64,000 bases of DNA. Source: Paenibacillus tarimensis. GTDB lineage: Bacteria > Bacillota > Bacilli > Paenibacillales > Paenibacillaceae. The stretch lies in assembly GCF_021532315.1 (NCBI RefSeq), contig NZ_JAKGAO010000004.1:372001-436000 (forward strand). Reading direction: 5' to 3'. A program made the translations under genes and the position numbers. The notes below the pieces were generated by a model. That model was given only the letters and a program-made list of their open reading frames with translations, was not told the DNA's origin and searched no databases. This document shows, in pieces, positions 24,155-32,383 of this stretch (position 1 is its first letter; every line of letters begins with the position of its first letter).

Positions 24155-25351
24155 TCAGCTCCCGAACAGCCCGAGAGCACCAATTCGCCGGACAGCCTCC
24201 TGAAGACGGGCCTCATCCGCCAGTAGCCCCAGCCTTACATAGCCTTCGCCATGCGTGCCAAACCCTACTCCTGGAGCAAGGACCACGTTGGCCTCTTTCA
24301 GCAGGAGGTCAGAGAAGGATTCAGATGTGTAGCCGTCAGGTACAGGCAGCCAGCAGAAGAAGGAGCCGCCTGGCTTGACTGCTTTCCAGCCGATCCCGCT
24401 AAGTGCGTCAAACAGAGCATTGCGGCGCTGCTCATACATGGCGGACAGGCTGTGGACACTGTCCTGAGATCCTGTAAGGGCAAGTGCGGCCGCTTCCTGA
24501 ATGCCGCCGAAGAGGCTGCAGTAGTAATGATCCTGGATAAGGTTGATCAGGCTGATCAGCTTGGCATTGCCTAATGCAAAGCCGACGCGCCAGCCGGCCA
24601 TATTATAACTCTTTGACAGTGTATAAAACTCCAGGCCAACTTCCTTGGCTCCAGGTGTCTGGAGGAAGCTGACCGGCCTTTGTCCGTCAAATCCGATGCC
24701 GCCGTATGCAAAATCACTGGACACCACGATATTATGCCGCTCAGCGAAGCGGACTGTTTCTTCATAGAAGCTGCTGCTGGCCACGGCACCGGTAGGGTTA
24801 TTCGGATAGTTGATAAACATCAGCTTGGCCTTGTCTGCAACAGGCGCAGGAATCCGGCTGTAATCCGGCAGGAAATCATTGTCTGCCGTTAGCGGCATAA
24901 ATGACATATGAGCACCGGCAAGCGAAACACCCGACCAGTAATCCGGGTACCCGGGATCCGGTACAAGGCACAAGTCACCGGGATTGAGCAGACATTGACT
25001 GATTTCTACGAGTCCTGTCTTGCCGCCAAACAGAATGGCGACCTCAGTAGCAGGATCAAGATCGACATTATAGTCTTCCTTATATCTGGCGGCAACCGCC
25101 TCTTTAAGGAACGCATAACCGCTAAATGGCGGATATTTATGATAAAGCGGGTTGGCCGCTGCTTCCTGCAGCTTAGCTACGATATGAGGCGGCGTCGGCT
25201 TGTCGGGGTTTCCTTGTCCCAGGTTTATTACGTCATGGCCTTCAGCCAAGCGGGCCGCCGCTTTACTGACCAGGCGGGCAAAAAACTGCGTCGGCAGTTC
25301 CTGCATCCGGTGGGCGGGCTCAATCGTGATGCGTGAATGATTATGGTTCAT
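24155..25351 (-). CDS. mtnE: Methionine-salvage aminotransferase MtnE
   Basis: A 398-residue class I PLP aminotransferase. MtnE transaminates ketomethylthiobutyrate to methionine, the last step of methionine salvage, often with glutamine as donor. Key stretches are HDVINLGQGNPDKPTP, the PLP-contact NYPNNPTGAVA, and the Schiff-base lysine in YTLSKSYNMAGWRVGF. The N-terminal ELPTQFFARLVSKAAARLAEG and INLGQGNPD match what I recall of B. subtilis MtnE (YkrV). Start is uncertain between 25351 and an ATG at 25369. The divergent mtnU nearby supports the role; a generic aminotransferase is the alternative. Confidence 0.85.
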   Translation of the reverse strand: MNHNHSRITIEPAHRMQELPTQFFARLVSKAAARLAEGHDVINLGQGNPDKPTPPHIVAKLQEAAANPLYHKYPPFSGYAFLKEAVAARYKEDYNVDLDPATEVAILFGGKTGLVEISQCLLNPGDLCLVPDPGYPDYWSGVSLAGAHMSFMPLTADNDFLPDYSRIPAPVADKAKLMFINYPNNPTGAVASSSFYEETVRFAERHNIVVSSDFAYGGIGFDGQRPVSFLQTPGAKEVGLEFYTLSKSYNMAGWRVGFALGNAKLISLINLIQDHYYCSLFGGIQEAAALALTGSQDSVHSLSAMYEQRRNALFDALSGIGWKAVKPGGSFFCWLPVPDGYTSESFSDLLLKEANVVLAPGVGFGTHGEGYVRLGLLADEARLQEAVRRIGALGLFGS

Positions 25352-25519
25352 GGTTTGGCAACACTCCATATCTTCCGGTTCGGAACAGAATATTCCTAAT
25401 GTAGCATGTACATCCCGGCCTGTCGAGACATGGGCGCTTAAGCAAAGGTTCGGTCGTAATAAGCAGCTACTATAGTCACAGAGCGCTTATACCCGGACCC
25501 GATGAACCGGAGCAGGTTA

Positions 25520-25960
25520 TCAAGGTGCTGCGGTTTTCCTCAGGAAAGGCTTAAGGTCTGCTTCAAATTCAAGCAAATACGGCTTTTTGGCCGCATCAAA
25601 GACGAGCAGCAGCGGGTCGTTCTCCGGACAATAGAAGAGAAATACATCGTCAACGGCGAATTCTGTTTTGCCGATCTTTAAGCTGACAGGCTTGTCGAGC
25701 GGTACCCGGTATACAAAACCGCATTTCTCATCGGGCTTTACTTTCGGGGAAAGCTTGGTTGCCGAACGCAGCCAGCCGGACGCCATGTTCTGGTATTCTG
25801 CGTCGTTTGGCAGCGTCCGTACAACTTTACCTGCCTTTACATCAAAAATTTGAACCGGCTTTAATGTAATATCCTCTCCCTGCACGGCTGCCTGTGCATG
25901 CCACGCAAAAAGGGATGCAAGCATTAGCAGCGCCAGAATAGCAGCAGCTTGTTTTCGCAT
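25520..25960 (-). CDS. Small secreted protein of unknown function
   Basis: 146 residues with a classical signal peptide (about 1-24, basic start, AAAILALLMLASLFAWHAQA, cleavage after AQA). The mature part is beta-rich and has two cysteines (in EKCGFVYRV and FLFYCPEND) that could form a disulfide. AAGGAG precedes the ATG. It shares the upstream intergenic region with the divergent mtnU. I recognise no family. The 168 bases between it and mtnE hold a possible weak promoter (TCGACA-N17-TACATT, minus strand) and no riboswitch that I can see. Confidence 0.75.
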   Translation of the reverse strand: MRKQAAAILALLMLASLFAWHAQAAVQGEDITLKPVQIFDVKAGKVVRTLPNDAEYQNMASGWLRSATKLSPKVKPDEKCGFVYRVPLDKPVSLKIGKTEFAVDDVFLFYCPENDPLLLVFDAAKKPYLLEFEADLKPFLRKTAAP

Positions 25961-26018
25961 GTGAACATATCTCCTTTGACTGAAATATTGGTTGACCTTC
26001 CGTTATATTGTTCCCAGC

Positions 26019-26046
26019 TTGACACCTCACCATGACAGGGTAAGAT
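26019..26046 (+). promoter_or_regulatory. Sigma-A promoter of mtnU
   Basis: TTGACA (26019-26024), 16 bases, TAAGAT (26041-26046), 38 bases before the mtnU start. The leader is too short to hold a SAM riboswitch. Confidence 0.6.
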
Positions 26047-26083
26047 AGTAAAAAAGGTTTTGTGGACGAATGGAGGGGAAGGC

Positions 26084-26890
26084 ATGACCGAACGTTTAAA
26101 AGTAGCACTCCTGCAAATGGATATCCAGGCAGGTGATCCGGAAGCGAACTTCCGGCATGTTGAGGAGCTTTTGCAGCAAGCAGTCAGCGGTCCGGAGAAG
26201 CCGCAGCTGATCGTGCTGCCAGAGCTGTGGAATACAGGATATGCGCTGGACATCATTGACTCAATCGCCGACCGGGAGGGACAACGGACCAAGGAAATGA
26301 TGTCCGCATTCAGCCGCGAGCATCAGGTTCAAATTGTGGCAGGCTCCATTGCGGAGCTGAAGGCGGACGGCGGCGTTTACAATACCATCCATGTCTTTGG
26401 TCCCGATGGGGCGGAGGCTGGTGAATATTCAAAAATTCACTTGTTCTGTCTGATGGATGAGGAGAAGCATCTGCAGGCCGGCGGGGAGCTCGGGCGCACC
26501 GAGGTGGGCGGCGAGCAGGCGGGCATGATGATTTGTTACGATATCCGTTTTCCGGAGCTGGCAAGAACACTGGCCCTGCAGGGAGCAAAGATACTAATAG
26601 TACCCGCAGAATGGCCTAACCCAAGGCTGAACCACTGGCGTACACTACTGACTGCCAGAGCCATCGAGAATCAGATGTATGTCATTGCATGCAACCGTGT
26701 AGGAACAAGCGGGAGCACATCCTTTTTCGGACACTCCATGATCATTGATCCTTGGGGTGACATTATCGCCGAGGCGGGAGAGGAAGAGACAATCCTTACG
26801 GCTGAGATCAATCCTGAGCTTGTTGCCGAGGTGCGGGGCCGGATTCCCGTTTTCACCGACCGCCGGCCGGATCTCTACAAATTAGGATAA
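26084..26890 (+). CDS. mtnU: Carbon-nitrogen hydrolase MtnU (omega-amidase-like)
   Basis: A 268-residue nitrilase-superfamily amidase with the Glu-Lys-Cys triad in LIVLPELWNTGY, YSKIHLF and MMICYDIRFPEL. In B. subtilis the homologous gene sits in the mtn cluster; the proposed role is removal of ketoglutaramate made when MtnE uses glutamine. The ATG follows GGAGGGGAAGGC. Its last 16 bases overlap the convergent LysR gene. The exact substrate is inferred from context; a general C-N hydrolase is the fallback. Confidence 0.8.
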   Translation: MTERLKVALLQMDIQAGDPEANFRHVEELLQQAVSGPEKPQLIVLPELWNTGYALDIIDSIADREGQRTKEMMSAFSREHQVQIVAGSIAELKADGGVYNTIHVFGPDGAEAGEYSKIHLFCLMDEEKHLQAGGELGRTEVGGEQAGMMICYDIRFPELARTLALQGAKILIVPAEWPNPRLNHWRTLLTARAIENQMYVIACNRVGTSGSTSFFGHSMIIDPWGDIIAEAGEEETILTAEINPELVAEVRGRIPVFTDRRPDLYKLG

Positions 26891-27786
26891 AGGTCAATGG
26901 TTTCCTTCATCGTCTGAATAAACGCTTCTGCTGCCTTGGACAGGTACCTCCCTTGACGGCTCGCGATGACCAGCGTCCGGGATGGAGAGTGGCTGAGCTT
27001 CTTGTATACTGGGGCAAAATCGCTCCACTTCGCACGGGCTACCATCGCTGGTACGAATGCAATGCCCATGCCCGCTGCCACCAGAGATTGTACGGTCTCG
27101 ATGTTGCTCGTTTCAAATACGATTCGAGGCTCGAAGCCTGCCTTGGCGCACAGGTCATGCGTTATTTGCCGGAAGCCCTGGCCTTTCTTCAGTACAATGA
27201 ACGGCTCATCAGCCAGTGAGGTAACCGCTATGCCTTCAGCTGAAGTATTCTCCTGGCCTGCGAGACTATGCTGCGGAGGCAGCGCAAGCAGAATTTCTTC
27301 TTCGGTCAGGGGTACACAGTCCAGTGACGGGTCAAGGAGAGGCAGGGAAAGAAGGGACAGATCGGTCTGTCCGCTGGCCGTCAGCTGTTCAAGATTCGCC
27401 GAGGTTTCCTCGACCAGCACAATTTCAATTTCCGGATAACGGGACTGGAAGACTGGCAGCACTAGCGGAAGCACATGAGCACCCGTAATCGGCAGGCTCC
27501 CCACAACGAGCCTGCCTTTTCGCATGTGATTCAGGTCATCCATCTCTTGCTTTAACTGTTCTACGGCATCAAGTATCCCTTCCGCCTTCTGAACGAAGAC
27601 GGAGCCGGCATGTGTCAGCTCAACGGAGTTGGTTGTCCGCCTAAAGAGCATGACGCCGATTTCCTTCTCCAGCTTTGAAAGCTGCTGGCTGAGGGAAGGC
27701 TGGGCGATATGAAGCTTTTCGGCTGCTCTGGAAAAGTTTTTTTCCATGGCGATTTGAACGACGTATTGTAGCTGGCGTATTTCCAA
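26875..27786 (-). CDS. LysR-family transcriptional regulator
   Basis: 303 residues. Winged-helix domain (1-60: LQYVVQIAMEKNFSRAAEKLHIAQPSLSQQLSKLE) and a periplasmic-binding-protein-like effector domain (about 90-300). The start is a TTG after AGGAGATG. It is divergent from leuCD, and a CTATAA-N9-TTATAG inverted repeat lies between them, so leuCD control is the simplest guess. Its effector is unknown. The CysL/YwfK subgroup shows a similar N-terminus, but I cannot decide the subgroup. Confidence 0.88.
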   Translation of the reverse strand: MEIRQLQYVVQIAMEKNFSRAAEKLHIAQPSLSQQLSKLEKEIGVMLFRRTTNSVELTHAGSVFVQKAEGILDAVEQLKQEMDDLNHMRKGRLVVGSLPITGAHVLPLVLPVFQSRYPEIEIVLVEETSANLEQLTASGQTDLSLLSLPLLDPSLDCVPLTEEEILLALPPQHSLAGQENTSAEGIAVTSLADEPFIVLKKGQGFRQITHDLCAKAGFEPRIVFETSNIETVQSLVAAGMGIAFVPAMVARAKWSDFAPVYKKLSHSPSRTLVIASRQGRYLSKAAEAFIQTMKETIDLYPNL

Positions 27787-27849
27787 GGCTGCTGCATCTC
27801 CTTTTGTTTGGTATAGAAGTAATAGGGGAAGAATCTGATCGTTAATAGG

Positions 27850-27870
27850 CTATAACTATTAGTCTTATAG
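27850..27870. promoter_or_regulatory. Candidate LysR-type operator between the regulator and leuC
   Basis: CTATAA (27850-27855) and TTATAG (27865-27870) form an inverted repeat with a 9-base spacer, the usual shape of a LysR binding site (T-N11-A). It lies 11 bases upstream of the leuC -35. Confidence 0.45.
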
Positions 27871-27880
27871 ATATTATATC

Positions 27881-27910
27881 TTGGATCAATGATTTAGAAA
27901 ATGTTAATAT
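27881..27910 (+). promoter_or_regulatory. Sigma-A promoter of leuCD
   Basis: TTGGAT (27881-27886), 18 bases, TAATAT (27905-27910). The roughly 60-base leader has a small GGGATACAACTCCC hairpin but no T-box or leader peptide that I can recognise. Confidence 0.55.
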
Positions 27911-27975
27911 GATAACAACAATTCGACAGGGGATACAACTCCCGTTATTTTATCGAAATTTATGGGGTGACAATA

Positions 27976-29397
27976 ATGGCTAAGAGAACGATGTTTGAGA
28001 AGATTTGGGATAATCATGTGATTCATTCAGAAGAGGGAAAGCCTAGCGTTATTTATATTGATCTTCACTTGGTTCACGAGGTTACATCTCCGCAAGCATT
28101 TGAAGGTTTGCGGTTGTCCGGCCGCAAGGTTCGCCGTCCTGACCTTACATTTGCGACTATGGACCACAACGTTCCAACGAAAGACCGCTTCAATATCACT
28201 GATCCGATATCCAAGCAGCAGATTGACACGCTGACGAAGAACTGCCAGGACTTTGGCGTCACACTCTTCGATCTGAACAATATTGATCAGGGTGTCGTGC
28301 ACGTTATGGGCCCGGAGATCGGCCTGACGCACCCAGGCAAGACAATTGTCTGCGGTGACAGCCATACATCAACCCATGGCGCATTCGGCGCATTGGCTTT
28401 CGGTATCGGTACAAGCGAGGTTGAACACGTGCTGGCTACCCAGTGCCTTCAGCAGTCTAAGCCTAAGACAATGGAAGTCCGCTTCAATGGCAAGCGCAAG
28501 CCAGGCGTAACGGCGAAGGATATGATTCTTGGGGTTATTGCCAAATACGGTACCGACTTTGCGACTGGTTACGTACTTGAATATACGGGCGAAGCAATCA
28601 GCAGCCTGACGATGGAAGAGCGTATGACCGTCTGCAACATGTCTATCGAAGCAGGAGCGCGTGCCGGTCTGATTGCTCCGGACGCTACGACTTTCGAATA
28701 TCTGCGCGGCCGCCAGCATGCACCGCAGGGCGAAGAGTTCGAGAAGGCGGTTGCCCGCTGGTCTGAGCTGACTACAGACGAGGGTGCAGTATACGATCAT
28801 GTTGTTGAGTTTGACGTCGACAGCCTGATCCCGCAGGTAACCTGGGGAACAAGCCCTGGCATGGGAACCGATATTACGGCTGTCGTTCCTGACCCGAAGG
28901 ATTTCGCAACGGAGAACGAGCGGAAAGCAGCTGAGAAGGCTTTGGAGTACATGGATCTGAAGCCGGGTACGCCGATCAGTGAAATTCCGATTGATTATGT
29001 ATTTATCGGCTCTTGTACGAACGGCCGGATCGAAGATCTCCGGGCTGCCGCCGAGGTTGCCAAAGGTTACAAGGTTAACGAGAAGGTGACGGCGATTGTC
29101 GTACCGGGCTCCGGACGCGTTAAGATGCAGGCTGAGAAGGAAGGTCTTGACAAGATCTTCATCGAAGCAGGCTTTGAATGGCGTGAAGCTGGGTGCTCGA
29201 TGTGTCTGGCCATGAACCCTGACGTTCTGCAGCCGGGACAGCGCTGTGCATCAACATCCAACCGTAACTTTGAAGGCCGTCAAGGCCGTGGCGGACGCAC
29301 GCATCTTGTATCTCCGGCAATGGCAGCAGCAGCAGCAGTTATGGGCCGCTTCACGGATGTGCGTGACTGGAATTTTAAATCCGAAGTACTGAACTAA
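27976..29397 (+). CDS. leuC: 3-isopropylmalate dehydratase large subunit
   Basis: 473 residues, aconitase family. With LeuD it isomerises isopropylmalate in leucine synthesis. The three iron-sulfur cysteines are in IGSCTNGR and [10 protein letters not shown]. The active-site stretch [19 protein letters not shown] and [13 protein letters not shown] are intact. The ATG follows GGGGTGACAATA. leuA and leuB are not in the window, unlike the contiguous ilv-leu operon of B. subtilis. Confidence 0.96.
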   Translation: MAKRTMFEKIWDNHVIHSEEGKPSVIYIDLHLVHEVTSPQAFEGLRLSGRKVRRPDLTFATMDHNVPTKDRFNITDPISKQQIDTLTKNCQDFGVTLFDLNNIDQGVVHVMGPEIGLTHPGKTIVCGDSHTSTHGAFGALAFGIGTSEVEHVLATQCLQQSKPKTMEVRFNGKRKPGVTAKDMILGVIAKYGTDFATGYVLEYTGEAISSLTMEERMTVCNMSIEAGARAGLIAPDATTFEYLRGRQHAPQGEEFEKAVARWSELTTDEGAVYDHVVEFDVDSLIPQVTWGTSPGMGTDITAVVPDPKDFATENERKAAEKALEYMDLKPGTPISEIPIDYVFIGSCTNGRIEDLRAAAEVAKGYKVNEKVTAIVVPGSGRVKMQAEKEGLDKIFIEAGFEWREAGCSMCLAMNPDVLQPGQRCASTSNRNFEGRQGRGGRTHLVSPAMAAAAAVMGRFTDVRDWNFKSEVLN

Positions 29398-29428
29398 TCG
29401 GACCGATATAGAGGGGAGCAGCATAACT

Positions 29429-30025
29429 ATGGAAGCCTTTAAAACTATGACCGGCATTGTCGCTCCGGTCGATCGTGTGAATGTAGACACTGACGCTATT
29501 ATTCCTAAGCAATTCCTGAAGCGCATTGAGCGCAGCGGATTCGGACAATTCCTGTTCTATGAATGGCGATTTGACGAAGCCGGCAATATTAATCCGGATT
29601 TTGAACCGAATAAGCCTCGTTACCAGGGTGCTTCAGTTCTGATCTCCCGTGCCAACTTCGGCTGCGGCTCTTCGCGTGAGCATGCGCCTTGGGCTATACT
29701 GGATTACGGATTCAAATGTGTAATTGCTCCGTCCTTTGCTGATATCTTCTATAATAACTGCTTTAAGAACGGCATTTTGCCGATTAAGCTAAGTGAAGAA
29801 CAGGTCGAAGATTTGTTCCAGCGTACGGCACAGTACGAGGGATATGAACTGACCATCAGTCTTGAAGATAAGACTATCACCGATAACCATGGACTTCATA
29901 TTACATTCGATCTGGATGAGCACCGCCGTCAATTCCTGCTTCAGGGACTGGATGACATCGGGCTTACGCTCCAGCATGAAGACAAGATTTCTGCTTATGA
30001 AGCGGAGCGGGCAGCACAAGTATAA
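29429..30025 (+). CDS. leuD: 3-isopropylmalate dehydratase small subunit
   Basis: 198 residues; swivelling domain partner of Leu[17 protein letters not shown] and [16 protein letters not shown] are family signatures. GAGGGGAGC precedes the ATG, 31 bases after leuC, and a strong terminator follows, so leuCD form a two-gene operon. Confidence 0.96.
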   Translation: MEAFKTMTGIVAPVDRVNVDTDAIIPKQFLKRIERSGFGQFLFYEWRFDEAGNINPDFEPNKPRYQGASVLISRANFGCGSSREHAPWAILDYGFKCVIAPSFADIFYNNCFKNGILPIKLSEEQVEDLFQRTAQYEGYELTISLEDKTITDNHGLHITFDLDEHRRQFLLQGLDDIGLTLQHEDKISAYEAERAAQV

Positions 30026-30050
30026 GGTATGTTAATGAATCAAATCATCA

Positions 30051-30078
30051 AGCCGTTCCGCCGGGAACGGCTTTCTTT
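30051..30078 (+). terminator. Terminator of leuCD
   Basis: AGCCGTTCC (30051-30059) pairs with GGAACGGCT (30064-30072) and is followed by a T-rich tail. Confidence 0.9.
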
Positions 30079-30167
30079 TTTACACATATACGCGAAAAAT
30101 CACACATTTAGGTTGATCTAGGGCTGTTTTTCTTCAAAAATCGCATTGTTGCACATTTTTCCCTGAC

Positions 30168-30195
30168 GACGCAACTTTTTCTGCAGGATTGCGTC
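30168..30195. repeat. Inverted repeat upstream of the amidase gene
   Basis: GACGCAA (30168-30174) and TTGCGTC (30189-30195) form 7-base arms around a 14-base loop. A second small hairpin CGTCA/TGACG is at 30214-30227. They lie in the 186 bases between the leuD terminator and the amidase start. Whether they are operator or RNA structure is not decided by sequence. Confidence 0.4.
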
Positions 30196-30264
30196 TAAAT
30201 ATACGTCTGTATTCGTCAAAGCTGACGATTCGGTGCGGGCAACAAATCTGGCTTGAGGTGAATT

Positions 30265-31734
30265 ATGAAGAAGTTTGTAACGATGATGCTGTTGATGTCG
30301 TTCGTTTGTGCGCTTCTCCCGGGAATCGGACAAGCTGCCACTGTAGTCCCGAAGTTGTTTCTGGACGGAAATGTCATCCAGACGGATGCGCAGCCGCGCA
30401 TTGTCAAGTCGTCAACGATGGTTCCAATGCGGGTTATTGCCGAACAGCTTGGTTACAGTGTAGACTGGAATTCGAAGACCAGAGAAGTAACAATCGCGGA
30501 TGGCAGCACGCTTATCGTGCTTACGGCTGATCAGGATGTTGCTGTTGTTAACGGGACAAGCGTGAAGCTGGATGCTCCCGCGTTCATCGACAAAGGTGTA
30601 ACGTATGTGCCTCTGCGGTTTGTTGGGCAGAACCTGGGTCTTACTGTGAGATGGGAGCAGACAACAAAGTCGGTTTACTTGATTACGCCGGCCATGCCAG
30701 AGTTGCCATCAAACGGTGCTGGTGTAGGCGCTCCAGTAACACAGCCTGCGGCCGAGAAGCCGGCAGCGGATACAAGTGCTCTAATTGAATCGATCAATTA
30801 TAACGGCATGGGCCGGATCACCATTAAATACGATGGTCAGTTGACGCCTAACAATGCATTCTGGCTGGAAAATCCCGACAGGCTTGTGATTGATATTCCT
30901 AATACTGCTTTCTCCCCGGAGTATTCTGCGGCCCTGGCTGCGGCAGGGAGCAGGAGTGAGGGGAAGATCATAACGGAGACATTGAATCTCAAGAGCATCC
31001 GGTATTCGCTCTTCTCCTCCGATCCGTCAACTGTACGTGTTGTGCTGGATATGGCGGTAAAATCCGAATACCAGGTTTCCTCGGGAGAGGGCGAGTATTA
31101 TATTGATGTGGCGCTGACTGACGTTCCGGCTGATGCCATTACTGAGCCAGCTCCGTCACAAGTTATCCCGGTCGGAGGGACTCCAAGTGGTTCGCCGACA
31201 GGCTACAAGGTCGTTATTGATCCTGGTCACGGGGGTAAGGATCCGGGTGCAATCAGTGTGATTGGCAAGGCTGAGAAGGAGTATAATCTTGCTATTGCTT
31301 TGAAGGTGAATGCTCTTCTGGAGAAGGAGCCGATGATTCAGCCCTATCTCACACGCAGTACGGATGTCTTCATTGAGCTTGAGGACCGTGCCAAGTTTGC
31401 GAATAATTTAAAAGCTGACTTATTCATTTCCATTCATGCCAACAGCTACAAATCTACCATCCGTGGTACGGAAACCTACTATAGCCGTGCGGACAGCAAG
31501 GCGTTTGCTGATATTATGCACAAACAACTGCTGGTCGGAACCGGACTGCCTGACCGTAAGGTCAGACAAGCCGGCTTCCTGGTTATCCGTAAGACGAACA
31601 TGCCGGCCGTTCTTCTGGAATCGGGGTATTTGTCCAACAGAGAGGATGCAACTGTACTCTTCACTGAATCCGTTCAAGATCGGACCGCAGCTAGGATAGT
31701 AGCGGCCATCAAGGAACAACTGAAGCTGAAGTAA
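30265..31734 (+). CDS. Secreted N-acetylmuramoyl-L-alanine amidase with copper-amine-oxidase-like and AMIN domains
   Basis: 489 residues: signal peptide (1-25), a copper-amine-oxidase N-terminal-like domain (about 30-140, VPMRVIAEQLGYSVDWNSKT, YVPLRFVGQNLG) thought to bind the envelope, an AMIN domain (about 175-290), a Pro/Ser linker, and a C-terminal Amidase_3 zinc catalytic domain (about 315-489). Catalytic residues are His in VVIDPGHGGKDPG, Glu in EKEYNLA, His in ISIHANS and the late Glu in LLESGYLSN. It cleaves peptide side chains from peptidoglycan. It starts an envelope gene group with the GerMN and SLH genes. Confidence 0.92.
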   Translation: MKKFVTMMLLMSFVCALLPGIGQAATVVPKLFLDGNVIQTDAQPRIVKSSTMVPMRVIAEQLGYSVDWNSKTREVTIADGSTLIVLTADQDVAVVNGTSVKLDAPAFIDKGVTYVPLRFVGQNLGLTVRWEQTTKSVYLITPAMPELPSNGAGVGAPVTQPAAEKPAADTSALIESINYNGMGRITIKYDGQLTPNNAFWLENPDRLVIDIPNTAFSPEYSAALAAAGSRSEGKIITETLNLKSIRYSLFSSDPSTVRVVLDMAVKSEYQVSSGEGEYYIDVALTDVPADAITEPAPSQVIPVGGTPSGSPTGYKVVIDPGHGGKDPGAISVIGKAEKEYNLAIALKVNALLEKEPMIQPYLTRSTDVFIELEDRAKFANNLKADLFISIHANSYKSTIRGTETYYSRADSKAFADIMHKQLLVGTGLPDRKVRQAGFLVIRKTNMPAVLLESGYLSNREDATVLFTESVQDRTAARIVAAIKEQLKLK

Positions 31735-31748
31735 GGAGGCCGTCTCTA

Positions 31749-32294
31749 ATGAAGAAAGTAGCTTTACTGTTGATGCTGTCCGTTGCAGCAATGTCTGTTT
31801 CTGCCTGCGGCAAGGGCAGGGATGTGAGCGAGCCGGCGCAAGTGCCGGCTTCATCGCCTGTTCAGGTGGATGATAACAATCCTCAAGCCCAAGAGGAGAT
31901 TCCAGTCATCAGCATGCCTGTGAACGTCTATGTATCCGATGAGGACATGTCTGATCTCAAGGAGAAGTCTGTCATCATCGAGTTTGGGGATGATACCGCG
32001 AAATATTTGTCTGCTCTGGAAGCACTCAAAGGGGAGGGCGAGGGAGAGGTATCGCTCTGGCGGGATGCGGTTTTCCATTCGGCAACATTTGGCGACGGCA
32101 GGCTTACCGTTGACCTCAGCTTGCCGGAGGAGGCCCGGCTGGGTGCTCCGGGAGAACAGCTTGCTGTGGATGCTCTTCAGCAGACATGCTTCCAGTTCGA
32201 TGAGGTGAAAGAGCTGGAAATCCTTGTTGACGGTGAAGCGGTAGAAAGCTTGATGGGTCATGTGTATCTCGACCATCCGATTGTAAGACCTTAA
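31749..32294 (+). CDS. GerMN-domain lipoprotein
   Basis: 181 residues with a lipoprotein signal ending SVSAC (lipidated Cys20), a Pro/Ser/Gln-rich tether, and a GerMN domain (about 55-180) with the FGDGRLTVDLS and LAVDALQQTCFQFDEVKELEILVDG stretches. The B. subtilis counterpart GerM affects sporulation and germination-related wall processing. It lies 14 bases after the amidase with AAGGAGG upstream, so the two are co-expressed and probably work on the same wall. A partial hairpin (GGACCATC/GATGGTTC at 32303-32331) follows. Confidence 0.85.
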   Translation: MKKVALLLMLSVAAMSVSACGKGRDVSEPAQVPASSPVQVDDNNPQAQEEIPVISMPVNVYVSDEDMSDLKEKSVIIEFGDDTAKYLSALEALKGEGEGEVSLWRDAVFHSATFGDGRLTVDLSLPEEARLGAPGEQLAVDALQQTCFQFDEVKELEILVDGEAVESLMGHVYLDHPIVRP

Positions 32295-32383
32295 TGATCA
32301 TAGGACCATCCCGGCTGCCGGTAGATGGTTCTTATCTTATCTAAGTAGTTCATTACATATAATAGCGTAGGGGGACTGGCTGA

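Noticed and set aside
25495-25540. Plus-strand GACCCGATGAACCGG...CAGG resembles the 3' part of a TPP riboswitch
   Set aside because: The GCTGAGA half is missing, and the element would point into the 3' end of an antisense gene.
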